Assembly: GCA_964384205.1 (NCBI GenBank)
Contig: CAYLKS010000019.1
Span: 21,932 to 46,625 of the forward strand
Reading direction: 5' to 3'
Length of the DNA: 24,694 nt
Source of the DNA: CAYLKS01 sp964384205 [NCBI: uncultured bacterium]
Lineage (GTDB): Bacteria; JAGOEH01
The position numbers and the translations under genes are program-made. The first letter of the stretch is position 1. Each line of letters begins with the position of its first letter. Below are positions 1 to 8,306 of this stretch, one piece after another. The notes below the pieces were generated by a model. It was not told the origin of the DNA and ran no database searches. It saw only the letters and a program-made list of their open reading frames with translations.

Positions 1-125
1 TGTATTTTCAAATAGATTTATTATAGATTAGAGAAATTATAAAATACTATTGAAAGAGTTTTTTATGTTCCCGCATAATAAAATTTGCTAATTTCAAAAA
101 AATATAAAGAAAAAAGCAAGAATAA

Positions 126-159
126 AAAAGGAGTGCGTTTGAGATTACACACTCCTTTT
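126..159 (-). terminator. Rho-independent terminator of the htrA-like gene
   Basis: A perfect 10-bp inverted repeat, AAAAGGAGTG (126-135) and CACTCCTTTT (150-159), encloses a 14-nt loop. On the minus strand the hairpin is followed by a T-rich run (complement of 116-129). It lies just past the stop codon of the protease gene, so it most likely ends that transcript. The plus-strand side is also T-rich, so it may work in both directions. Positions 1-125 hold no gene or clear signal that I can see. Confidence 0.85.
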
Positions 160-179
160 ATTTTTAATAGGGGGGATTA

Positions 180-1682
180 TTAATCTTCAGGTATTTTTAT
201 TCCAATATAGAAAGAATCTGAGCCTCTTTTAATTAAGAAGATATAAGCTTTCCCTTTTTTAAGTTTTGCAATGGCTCTTCTATAGTCTTTTATATTTTTT
301 ATTTCCATATTGCCAATTTCTTTTATAACATCGCCTTCACGGAGTCCTGTACTGGCTCCTATAGATCTTGGATCTACATTAATAATAACAACTCCTTTTT
401 CATCATTCTCTAATCCATATCGTTGTTTTAATGAAGGAGTTATATTACTAACTTTAATTCCAAGTTGTTCAATAATTTCTGGTTTTATAGCATCAGAATC
501 AGATGCTAATACTTCATCTTTGTTCATTTCTTCTAATTTTACATCAAGTTTGATAGTTTTTCCATTTCTAATAATTGTTAATGAAACTTTATCTCCAGGA
601 TTTTTAGAACCTATGATATTTTTGAGCTGGAAAGAATTTTCGATTTTTTGATCATCTATTTTTACAATAACATCTTTTTCTTTAATACCAGCTTTATCTG
701 CAGGAGATTTATCTACAACACTTTGAACAAATGCACCGTTTTGGCTTTTTAAATTTAGAGCTTCTGCTAATGCAGGAGTAATATCTCCGATTTTTACGCC
801 GAGCCACGGTCGTACTACATATCCTTTATCAATTAAGTCATGCATTACTTTCATAGCAGTATTAATAGGAATTGCAAAACCGATTCCCTGGTTACCGCCT
901 GAACTGGATACAATAGCAGTGTTAATACCTATGAGTTCACCTTTTAGATTTATCAGGGCTCCACCGCTATTGCCCGGGTTGATAGCAGCAGATGTTTGAA
1001 TATAATTTTCGAATTTATCATAATTGCCGAAGATAGGATTTCTTCCTTTAGCACTTATGATTCCTTGAGTTACTGTATGTCTTAAGCTTTTGCTAAAAGG
1101 AGAGCCAATTGCCAGTACCCATTCTCCGATTTTTAATTTATCAGAATCTCCAATTTTTATAGGTTGTAAATTTTTATAATCTACTTTTAGAACAGCAATA
1201 TCGAAATCTTTTGATTTACCGATTAATTTTGCTTCAATTTCTGTACCATCAAATAATGTAACTTTAATAGAATCAGCATGTTCGACAACATGATTATTAG
1301 TTAGAATATACCCTTTTTTATCAACAATTACTCCGGAACCTAAAGCATGGGCTTTTCTTGGACCTGGGTTGTAAGGAATGCCGAAAAAATCTCTGAAAAA
1401 ATCATCTAATAAAGGATTAGTATAATTATTAGTTTTTATTAACTGAGTAGTTGATATTGTAACAACAGAAGGAAGAGCATTGTTTGCAGCATTAGTGAAA
1501 GCGGAATTAAGTTGTTCAACAAAATCATTATCTATTTCTTTTTTTTCATAATTAGCTACAGAATTATTATCCTGAGCATATTGTTTTTTTGTTAAATCGA
1601 AATTGCCAGAAATTACCAGTCCAATTATGATTCCGATTGAGATTATACCCACCACACTCAGTCCTTTAAATAAATTTCTCAT
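180..1682 (-). CDS. HtrA/Do-family (DegP/DegQ-like) periplasmic serine protease with two PDZ domains
   Basis: Envelope protease/chaperone that degrades or holds misfolded exported proteins. The N-terminus is one hydrophobic segment (about residues 8-26), a signal anchor or signal peptide. The trypsin-like domain has the full catalytic triad: His131 in TNNHVVEHAD, Asp161 in DFDIAVLK and Ser239 in NPGNSGGAL. Two PDZ domains follow, roughly 290-380 and 405-495, and the total of 500 residues is normal for the Do family. A GTG two codons upstream (1688) was rejected: the Shine-Dalgarno AGGAGG (plus 1689-1694) abuts that GTG but sits 6 nt from the ATG at 1682. The gene stands alone, divergent from the GH92 gene and followed by its own terminator. 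Family assignment is firm; DegP versus DegQ versus DegS role is not resolved. Confidence 0.96.
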   Translation of the reverse strand: MRNLFKGLSVVGIISIGIIIGLVISGNFDLTKKQYAQDNNSVANYEKKEIDNDFVEQLNSAFTNAANNALPSVVTISTTQLIKTNNYTNPLLDDFFRDFFGIPYNPGPRKAHALGSGVIVDKKGYILTNNHVVEHADSIKVTLFDGTEIEAKLIGKSKDFDIAVLKVDYKNLQPIKIGDSDKLKIGEWVLAIGSPFSKSLRHTVTQGIISAKGRNPIFGNYDKFENYIQTSAAINPGNSGGALINLKGELIGINTAIVSSSGGNQGIGFAIPINTAMKVMHDLIDKGYVVRPWLGVKIGDITPALAEALNLKSQNGAFVQSVVDKSPADKAGIKEKDVIVKIDDQKIENSFQLKNIIGSKNPGDKVSLTIIRNGKTIKLDVKLEEMNKDEVLASDSDAIKPEIIEQLGIKVSNITPSLKQRYGLENDEKGVVIINVDPRSIGASTGLREGDVIKEIGNMEIKNIKDYRRAIAKLKKGKAYIFLIKRGSDSFYIGIKIPED

Positions 1683-1688
1683 TTCCAC

Positions 1689-1694
1689 CCTCCT
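1689..1694 (-). promoter_or_regulatory. Ribosome binding site that sets the htrA-like start
   Basis: AGGAGG on the minus strand lies 6 nt before the ATG at 1682 and directly against an in-frame GTG at 1688. Normal spacing therefore selects the ATG and gives a 500-residue protein. Confidence 0.8.
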
Positions 1695-1799
1695 TTTTTG
1701 TAATTGGCGTGTTGTTTATTTCAATTTGAGGAAATTTTCTTATTTTTATTAGTTAATAACAATAATTTTATTTTGTTTGTTCCATAATTTTAATATTAC

Positions 1800-1828
1800 T
1801 TGACTTTTTTGGTAATTTTATTTACATT
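1800..1828 (+). promoter_or_regulatory. Sigma70-type promoter of the GH92 gene
   Basis: TTGACT (1800-1805), a spacer of exactly 17 nt, then TACATT (1823-1828). The predicted start of transcription is near 1835, about 38 nt before the ATG. The -10 element and start overlap the inverted repeats described at 1824-1856, which suggests regulation. Confidence 0.65.
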
Positions 1829-1831
1829 AAT

Positions 1832-1856
1832 AATGTTAATTAAATGAATTAACATT
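1832..1856. promoter_or_regulatory. 25-bp perfect palindrome at the GH92 transcription start (candidate operator)
   Basis: AATGTTAATT (1832-1841) and AATTAACATT (1847-1856) are exact inverted repeats around a 5-nt centre. A second, overlapping perfect palindrome, ACATTA-A-TAATGT (1824-1836), covers the -10 element. Placement over the -10 and +1 region is classic for a repressor site. In RNA the same bases could form a 5'-end hairpin. The regulator is unknown; no obvious regulator gene is adjacent. Confidence 0.5.
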
Positions 1857-1872
1857 CCAAAATGGAGGATTT

Positions 1873-4815
1873 ATGAAGAAGTTTTTGTTTATGATTGGTG
1901 TATTTTTTTATGTAGCAACTTTGTTGTCTGCATATCAAAAAAAGACAGAATTGGTCAATCCCTTTATAGGCACTGGAGGGCATGGACATACTTATCCTGG
2001 CGCTACTTTGCCTTTTGGTATGGTGCAATTATCGCCTGATACAAGATTGTCTACCTGGGATGGATGTTCTGGATATCATTATTCAGATAGTTCTATTATT
2101 GGATTTTCTCATACTCATTTGTCCGGAACTGGTATTTTAGATTACGGCGATATATTGATAATGCCTATAGTTGGTGATGTTATGTTAGATCCTGGAACAC
2201 CTGATAAACCAGATTCTGGTTATAGATCTCGCTTTTCTCATAAAAATGAAAAGGCAAGACCTGGATATTATAAAGTTTTTTTAGATGATTATAAAGTAGG
2301 TGTAGAATTAACCGCTACTTATAGAGTTGGTTTTCATAAATATGTTTTCCCAAATTCTAAAAAATCTCATATTTTGTTAGATTTAAAACATAGAGATAAA
2401 GTATTAGAATCTATGTTAAAAGTTGTGAGTGATACTGAGGTAGTAGGGTATAGAATTTCAAGATCATGGGCTGATTCACAGTTTGTATTCTTTGCAGCAG
2501 TTTTTTCTAAACCTATAAAAAATTATACTATTTTTATTGATAATAAAGCAATTGATGGAAATTCAGCAGAAGGAACAAATATAAAATTAGTTATTGATTA
2601 TAAAACGAAGAAAAATGAGCCTATATATGTGAAGGTTGCAATATCTCCTGTTAGTATTGAAGGTGCCAGATTAAATCTGGCAAATGAACTTCCAGGGTGG
2701 GATTTTAATGGTACTGTTAAAAAAGCAGATGATATTTGGGAAAAAGAATTAAATAAAATTGAAGTATTTGGAAAAGATAAAAATGATTTGATTAATTTTT
2801 ATACTGCTTTGTATCATGCTTTAATTGTTCCGAATATATATACTGATGTTGATGGTTCTTATAGAGGAATGGATTTCCAAATTCATAAAGCAATTGGTTT
2901 TGATTATTATACTGTATTTTCACTATGGGATACATTTAGGGCAACTCACCCATTATATACAATTATTGATAGGAAAAGAACAGTCGATTTTATTAAAACT
3001 TTTTTGATTCATTATAAACAAGGTGGTAAATTACCAGTCTGGGAATTATCTTCTAATGAGAGTAATGTTATGATTGGCTATCATTCTATTCCTGTTATTG
3101 CAGATGCTTATATGAAGGGGATCAGGGATTTTGATATTTTTACTGCTTTTGAGGCTATGAAACATAGTGCGAATTTAGACGAATTTGGATTGAAATATTA
3201 TAAAAAGTATGGTTATATTCCATCCAGTAAAGAAGGGGCCGGTGTTTCTAAAACTTTAGAATATGCTTATGATGATTGGTGTATTGCAGAAATTGCAAAA
3301 ACAATTGGCAAAGAAGAAGATTATAAAACTTTTATAAAAAGAGCTCAATATTATAAGAATTTATTTGATTCTGAAACTGGATTTTTTAGACCAAAATTTA
3401 ATGGAAGATTTAAAGAACCTTTTGATCCTAAAGAGGTTTCTTTTAGTTATACTGAAGCAAATGCATGGCAGTATAATTTCTTTGTTCCTCATGATGTGAG
3501 TGGACATATTAAACTATATGGTAGTGTTGAAAAATATGAAAAAAAACTTGATCAATTATTTTCAGAATCTTCTGATCTAAAAGGAATTGATCAACCAGAT
3601 ATTTCAGGACTTATTGGACAATATGCGCATGGAAATGAACCCAGTCACCATATTATTTATTTATACAATTATGTTGGCAGCCCATGGAAGACAGCAGAAA
3701 GGGCCAGATTTGTTATGAAAAACTTTTATAAGAATTCACCTGACGGTTTGATTGGTAATGAAGACTGTGGACAGATGTCTTCCTGGTTTGTATTAAGTTC
3801 AATGGGATTTTATCCTGTATGTCCTGGAAAAACTACATATGAAGTAGGTTCTCCTTTATTTGATTCTGTTTTTATACATCTTGAAAATGGGAAAACATGT
3901 AAATTAATTTATCATAATAATAATGATAACAATATTTATGTTGATAAGATGAAAATTGATGGTAAAGATTATTTAAAATCTTATATTGATCACTTTGATT
4001 TAATCGATGGCAAAAGAATAGAATTTTTTATGAGTAATAATCCATCGAAATCATGGGGTATTAAAAATGGTGATATTCCTGTAAGCGAAATAACATCAAA
4101 TTTTATAACTATAAATCCTTATGTAAAGAAAGGAGCACGTTCTTTTTCTGATTATACAGAAGTTGAGCTTGCAACTATTGAAGAAGGTTCAAAAATTTAT
4201 TATTCTTTGGGTAATGAACTTCCAACTTTAAAATCTAAAGTTTATAAAAAGCCGTTTAAAGTTAATAAATCAACAATAGTTAAATTTTTTGCTTACAAAA
4301 ATGGTAAAAAAAGTCATATAGATGAAGCAGATTTTTTTGTAGTTCCTGTTGATTGGACAATTAAATTGGAACATCCATATTCTCAACAATATCCTGCTGG
4401 AGGACCAAATTCGTTAATAGATGGAATAAGAGGAGCGAATAATTTTAGAACCGGTGATTGGCAGGGATATCATGGTGTGGATTTATCTGCTATTGTTGAT
4501 ATGCATAAAGAAAAAGAAGTATCTGAGATTAGAATAGGTTTTATTCAGGATATGAGATCATGGATTTTTATGCCTGAATATGTTGAATTTTATATTTCTG
4601 TAGATGGAAAGAATTTCGAAAAAGTTGGTGAAATGAAAAATGATATTCCTGAAAGAGAAGCTGCTTCTATTGTAAAAGATTTTTATGTTAAATTTAGACC
4701 CCAAAAAGCAAGATACATCAAAGTTTTCGCTAAAAATAGAGGTGTTTGCCCACCATGGCATTTAGGTGCTGGTGGTACAGCATGGCTTTTTGCGGATGAA
4801 ATTATAGTGAAATAA
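1873..4815 (+). CDS. Secreted GH92 family alpha-mannosidase with C-terminal discoidin-like (F5/8 type C) domain
   Basis: Predicted calcium-dependent exo-alpha-mannosidase that trims terminal mannose from glycans outside the cytoplasm. A signal peptide covers about residues 1-20. GH92 hallmarks run from NPFIGTGGHGHTYPGA (29-44) and SHTHLSGTG (79-87) to HGNEPSHH (586-593) and IGNEDCGQMSSW (627-638). By motif, E589 and D631 sit where the family's acid/base residues lie. After the catalytic part there is a chitobiase/hexosaminidase-C-like beta domain (about 741-815) and a discoidin-like module (about 840-980) with the PNSLIDG signature near its start. At 980 residues it is longer than the roughly 750-residue GH92 core because of these two modules. 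The Shine-Dalgarno is GGAGG (1864-1868). It is a single-gene unit with its own promoter and terminator, without the sugar transporter genes that often accompany GH92. The linkage cleaved cannot be read from the sequence. Confidence 0.95.
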   Translation: MKKFLFMIGVFFYVATLLSAYQKKTELVNPFIGTGGHGHTYPGATLPFGMVQLSPDTRLSTWDGCSGYHYSDSSIIGFSHTHLSGTGILDYGDILIMPIVGDVMLDPGTPDKPDSGYRSRFSHKNEKARPGYYKVFLDDYKVGVELTATYRVGFHKYVFPNSKKSHILLDLKHRDKVLESMLKVVSDTEVVGYRISRSWADSQFVFFAAVFSKPIKNYTIFIDNKAIDGNSAEGTNIKLVIDYKTKKNEPIYVKVAISPVSIEGARLNLANELPGWDFNGTVKKADDIWEKELNKIEVFGKDKNDLINFYTALYHALIVPNIYTDVDGSYRGMDFQIHKAIGFDYYTVFSLWDTFRATHPLYTIIDRKRTVDFIKTFLIHYKQGGKLPVWELSSNESNVMIGYHSIPVIADAYMKGIRDFDIFTAFEAMKHSANLDEFGLKYYKKYGYIPSSKEGAGVSKTLEYAYDDWCIAEIAKTIGKEEDYKTFIKRAQYYKNLFDSETGFFRPKFNGRFKEPFDPKEVSFSYTEANAWQYNFFVPHDVSGHIKLYGSVEKYEKKLDQLFSESSDLKGIDQPDISGLIGQYAHGNEPSHHIIYLYNYVGSPWKTAERARFVMKNFYKNSPDGLIGNEDCGQMSSWFVLSSMGFYPVCPGKTTYEVGSPLFDSVFIHLENGKTCKLIYHNNNDNNIYVDKMKIDGKDYLKSYIDHFDLIDGKRIEFFMSNNPSKSWGIKNGDIPVSEITSNFITINPYVKKGARSFSDYTEVELATIEEGSKIYYSLGNELPTLKSKVYKKPFKVNKSTIVKFFAYKNGKKSHIDEADFFVVPVDWTIKLEHPYSQQYPAGGPNSLIDGIRGANNFRTGDWQGYHGVDLSAIVDMHKEKEVSEIRIGFIQDMRSWIFMPEYVEFYISVDGKNFEKVGEMKNDIPEREAASIVKDFYVKFRPQKARYIKVFAKNRGVCPPWHLGAGGTAWLFADEIIVK

Positions 4816-4820
4816 ATAGA

Positions 4821-4851
4821 AAAAGGGCAGATTAGAAAAATCTGCCCTTTT
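4821..4851. terminator. Bidirectional terminator between the GH92 gene and glgA
   Basis: A perfect 13-bp stem, AAAAGGGCAGATT (4821-4833) with AATCTGCCCTTTT (4839-4851), closes a 5-nt loop (4834-4838). T-runs follow on both strands. It lies between two convergent genes, 5 nt after one stop and 20 nt from the other, so it probably serves both. Confidence 0.92.
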
Positions 4852-4871
4852 TTATATTGCTAAATTTTTTT

Positions 4872-6335
4872 TTATTGGAATAGTTTTAAATAATTTTTTA
4901 CATATTCTTTTGCAGAAGTATTCCATGAATAATCTTTTTGCATGCCATTTTTGATAATTTGTTCCCATATTTTTTTATTTTTATAAGTGTCGAGAGCTTT
5001 AATAATTGTGCTATATAATTCATCCGAAGAATAGTTCTGGAATTTAAATCCTGTACCGGTTACATTGTTATTATCAATGGTTATATTTTCTATTGTATCA
5101 TCAAGCCCGCCTGTTGCTCTTACTATTGGTACAGTACCATATTTTAAACTGTACATTTGGTTTAACCCACAAGGTTCATATAAAGAAGGCATTAGAAACA
5201 TATCAGCGCCAGCTTCTATTTTATGGGCAAGTTCATTATTATAGCCAATATATAAACCTACTTTTTCTGGAATTTTTTCTTTTATTTCTTTAAAGAAATT
5301 TTCATATTTAACATCTCCTGAACCGAGAATTGTGAAGTAGACATCATTATTGTTTAGAATATCTTCTAAAATTGGCATTAATATGTCAATTCCTTTTTGA
5401 ACAGTTAATCTTGTTATCATTCCAATAACAGGGATGTCCTTTTCATACTTTAACTTGAAATATTTCAATAAATCTTTTTTGCAGGTATTTTTACCGGATA
5501 ATTTTTTGATACTGTAATTTTTTGCAATAATAGGATCAGTTTCTGGATTCCATTCACTATAATCAACACCATTTAATATTCCTATTAATTTATGGCTTAC
5601 ACTTTGCAAAATACCTTCAAAACCATGACCATATTCTGGGGTTTGAATTTCCTGAGCATATTTTTTACTAACTGTAGTGACCAGATCTGAATAAACGATA
5701 CCTGCTTTTAGAAAACTAATTTTTCCATAATATTCAATGCCGTTGATATTGAATATTTCCCATGGAAGTCCAGTTAAAGGCATATCAAAATGCCAAAATA
5801 ATCCTTGATATCCAATATTATGTATTGTGAAAACAAATTTTGTATTTGCAAAAAAATCTTCATACATTTTTAAAACTTTTATATAAGCAGGGATAAGTCC
5901 TGTTTGCCAGTCGTTTATATGTATTATATCAGGTTGAAAATTCATTTTTATAAGGCTTTCTATTACCGCTTTATTGAAAAATATAAACCTTTCTGCATTG
6001 TCAAGATAATCTCCATCTTTTGAACCATATAATCCTTCTCTAAAAAATAAATCATTATTTTTTATAAAAAAGATTTCAGTATTGCCAAGTAAGCTTTTAT
6101 TTAATTCACATGGACGCATATAGTTTAGAATGGGGATTTCTAAATTTTTAAAGACATTTTCTAAATTAGGGACATTCTCAGAGATAGATTTATATTGGGG
6201 AGTAAAGATTTTCACTTCATGCCCTAATTTTTTTATAGCTTGAGGCAAAGCACCGGACACATCGGCAAGTCCACCTGTTTTAGAAAAAGGAGCAACTTCA
6301 GAACTAACAAATGCAATTTTTAATTTTTTATTCAT
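4872..6335 (-). CDS. glgA: Glycogen (starch) synthase, GT5 family
   Basis: Transfers glucose from ADP- or UDP-glucose to the non-reducing end of an alpha-1,4-glucan in the cytoplasm. The 487-residue length is standard. Visible GT5 signatures are KTGGLADV (19-26, nucleotide-sugar binding), HINDWQTGLIPAY, FTIHNIGYQG, GILNGVDYSEWNP, RLTVQKG and, near the C-terminus, MPSLYEPCGLNQ followed by ATGGLDD. No signal peptide is present. A Shine-Dalgarno GGAGG (6340-6344) precedes the ATG by 4 nt. The gene follows rtcB by 20 nt and should be co-transcribed with archease and rtcB. No other glycogen genes (glgB, glgC, glgP) are in the window, so this linkage says little about its regulation. Confidence 0.97.
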   Translation of the reverse strand: MNKKLKIAFVSSEVAPFSKTGGLADVSGALPQAIKKLGHEVKIFTPQYKSISENVPNLENVFKNLEIPILNYMRPCELNKSLLGNTEIFFIKNNDLFFREGLYGSKDGDYLDNAERFIFFNKAVIESLIKMNFQPDIIHINDWQTGLIPAYIKVLKMYEDFFANTKFVFTIHNIGYQGLFWHFDMPLTGLPWEIFNINGIEYYGKISFLKAGIVYSDLVTTVSKKYAQEIQTPEYGHGFEGILQSVSHKLIGILNGVDYSEWNPETDPIIAKNYSIKKLSGKNTCKKDLLKYFKLKYEKDIPVIGMITRLTVQKGIDILMPILEDILNNNDVYFTILGSGDVKYENFFKEIKEKIPEKVGLYIGYNNELAHKIEAGADMFLMPSLYEPCGLNQMYSLKYGTVPIVRATGGLDDTIENITIDNNNVTGTGFKFQNYSSDELYSTIIKALDTYKNKKIWEQIIKNGMQKDYSWNTSAKEYVKNYLKLFQ

Positions 6336-6355
6336 AAAACCTCCAATTTTATTTA

Positions 6356-7795
6356 TTAACCTTTTATTACACCTAAAGGTATTAATTTTGTTACTTTTTT
6401 TGCCAATTTATTTTTATCTGTAATTTCAATAATTTGATCAATATCTTTATACGCACCTGGAGATTCTTCTGCTATACCTCTTCTTGAAGCTGCTTTTATA
6501 TATATTTTATGTTCTAAAAGCTCTTTTCTTATTTCATCTCCTCTAAATTTTTTTAACGCTTGATGTCTCGATAATTGCCTCCCTGCGCCATGAGCACTTG
6601 AACCAAAACTTTTTTCTAATGCTTCTACAGTTCCCACAAGAACGTATGAAGCAGTTCCCATACTTCCGGGGATTAATACAGGTTGTCCAGCTGTTTTGTA
6701 TTTATCCGGAATGGCCGGATGCCCGGCTGGAAATGATCTTGTTGCACCTTTTCTGTGAACAATTAATTTTTTTTCTTTGCCATCAATGTTATATTTTTCT
6801 ATTTTTGCTATATTATGAGCAACATCATAAAGAGTTGTTAATTTTGTTTTATTACCAAAAACTTTTATAAAGCTTTGTCTTACAAAATGAGCTATAATAA
6901 ATCTATTAGCCCATGCAAAATTTGCTGCTGCTGCCATTGCTGAAAAATACTGTTTTGCAATATCTGTTTGCATAGGAGCATATATTAAATCTTTTTCCGG
7001 AAGGCTCCGCATTATTTCAGGAAATTTTGTTTCCATTCTCTGTAGATAATCAGAACACACCTGATGACCAAGTCCACGAGAACCGCAATGTATAGATACA
7101 ACTATTTGATCAGTATCAACAATACCAAATATATTTGCTATTTTTTTATTATATATTTCTTTTACTATCTGGACTTCTAAAAAATGATTTCCAGCGCCTA
7201 AAGTTCCAAGTTGGTTTTCTCCTCTTTTTTTTGCATTTTTTGATACATTATCTGGATTGGCATTTTTTATATAGCCGGATTCTTCTGTTAGTAGATAATC
7301 AGCTTCTTCTCCATAGCCGTTTTTATATGCCCAATATGCTCCTTCTTTTAATACATCATCCATTTGTTTTTTATTTAGTTTTATTTTTGAATGACTGCCG
7401 ACACCTACAGGAACATGTTTATATAAGGTATTTAATAACAGTTCTATTTTAGGCATTACATCTTTATAAGTTAGATTTGTTATTAACATTCTAACCCCAC
7501 AATTTATATCAAAACCTATTCCACCAGGAGTAATAATTCCATTATCAAAATCAAAAGCAGCAACTCCTCCTATTGAAAATCCATATCCTTTATGAGCATC
7601 TGGACATAGTATAGAATATTGTTGTATCCCTGGCAGATATGTGGCTACATTTATCCCTTGTTCTAAAGCACCATCTTCAATTATACTTTGAAGTATTGTT
7701 TTATTTGTAAAAATTTTTACAGGCACCTTCATATTGTTAGTTTTCTCAATTGTATATTCATAATGCCCTGTTTGTTTTATTTTTATATCTTTCAT
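6356..7795 (-). CDS. rtcB: RNA-splicing ligase RtcB (3'-phosphate/5'-OH RNA ligase)
   Basis: Manganese- and GTP-dependent ligase that joins RNA 2',3'-cyclic-phosphate or 3'-phosphate ends to 5'-OH ends, for tRNA or rRNA repair. Numbered from the ATG at 7795, metal ligands and catalytic residues match the family: Asp96 and Cys99 in GFDINCGVR, His204 in GAGNHFLE, His236 in SIHCGSRG, His327 in YDVAHN, and His402 in SSAHGAGRQ, the histidine that becomes guanylylated. A GTG four codons upstream (7807) is less likely because GGAG (plus 7802-7805) lies 6 nt from the ATG and overlaps the GTG. The ATG is 12 nt after the archease stop, fitting the known archease-RtcB partnership. No sigma54 activator RtcR or cyclase RtcA is seen nearby, so a constitutive repair role is more likely than the enterobacterial regulated operon. 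Confidence 0.97.
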   Translation of the reverse strand: MKDIKIKQTGHYEYTIEKTNNMKVPVKIFTNKTILQSIIEDGALEQGINVATYLPGIQQYSILCPDAHKGYGFSIGGVAAFDFDNGIITPGGIGFDINCGVRMLITNLTYKDVMPKIELLLNTLYKHVPVGVGSHSKIKLNKKQMDDVLKEGAYWAYKNGYGEEADYLLTEESGYIKNANPDNVSKNAKKRGENQLGTLGAGNHFLEVQIVKEIYNKKIANIFGIVDTDQIVVSIHCGSRGLGHQVCSDYLQRMETKFPEIMRSLPEKDLIYAPMQTDIAKQYFSAMAAAANFAWANRFIIAHFVRQSFIKVFGNKTKLTTLYDVAHNIAKIEKYNIDGKEKKLIVHRKGATRSFPAGHPAIPDKYKTAGQPVLIPGSMGTASYVLVGTVEALEKSFGSSAHGAGRQLSRHQALKKFRGDEIRKELLEHKIYIKAASRRGIAEESPGAYKDIDQIIEITDKNKLAKKVTKLIPLGVIKG

Positions 7796-7807
7796 AATAT
7801 ACTCCAC

Positions 7808-8227
7808 TTATATATCTAATACAAACTGAAAGTATTTTCTTTCGTTTTTTAAGTTTACTTCAAATTCACTTAATGTTATTGCTTTAATTCCTGTGTATAT
7901 AATCAGACTGTCTGCTTTTGTATAATTTATTGAGGCATTAATTTTTTGATTATTTGTTATTATAATATCTTTTGCTTCTATAGGAATTAATAGTTCTGTA
8001 TCTAATAAGAAAATTTGGTGTTCTATGAATTTATATAAAAGAAAATCCAGATTTTTAGCATTTATTTCTATTTTTTTTGTAATATAATTTTTGGGAGTTT
8101 GCCTATTTATCCATAGCTTTTTTAAAGCATAGAGAGTATTTATAAAAATTTCTTTTATAGAATCACCATAGACCCTTATTTTTATATCAGCTGGATGGGG
8201 AAATCTTCTAAATTTAATTTTTTTCAT
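7808..8227 (-). CDS. Archease, RtcB activation cofactor
   Basis: Small metal-binding protein that lets RtcB be guanylylated and turn over many times. The 139-residue length is typical. The N-terminal HPADIKIRVYG (11-21) corresponds to the archease H-T/P-A-D signature and supplies a metal ligand Asp. KAITLSEFEV lies where the family has its KAVT-type strand motif, and the chain ends with a conserved-type Asp (VLDI). It is the first gene of the archease-rtcB-glgA operon, with a strong promoter directly upstream. The predicted leader is only about 14 nt and the Shine-Dalgarno is weak (CAGG). The sequence is more divergent than RtcB, but the motifs and adjacency make the call firm. Confidence 0.92.
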   Translation of the reverse strand: MKKIKFRRFPHPADIKIRVYGDSIKEIFINTLYALKKLWINRQTPKNYITKKIEINAKNLDFLLYKFIEHQIFLLDTELLIPIEAKDIIITNNQKINASINYTKADSLIIYTGIKAITLSEFEVNLKNERKYFQFVLDI

Positions 8228-8247
8228 TTAAAAAACCTGTTTAATTA

Positions 8248-8276
8248 AATGTAATTCTTTTTAGAAGAGATGTCAA
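8248..8276 (-). promoter_or_regulatory. Sigma70-type promoter of archease-rtcB-glgA
   Basis: On the minus strand TTGACA (plus 8271-8276), a 17-nt spacer, then TACATT (plus 8248-8253). The predicted start is near 8241, only about 14 nt before the archease ATG. The -10 matches the TACATT of the GH92 promoter. Confidence 0.75.
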
Positions 8277-8306
8277 GAGATTTTAAAATTCTATTAATGA
8301 AAAATT

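Noticed and set aside
310-651. Plus-strand open frame opposite the htrA-like gene
   Set aside because: It lies wholly antisense to a well-conserved protease, has no recognisable domain and no ribosome site; it is a shadow frame.
1697-1724. Possible htrA promoter TTGAAA-16-TACAAA on the minus strand
   Set aside because: The -10 is weak and would place the transcription start inside the Shine-Dalgarno.
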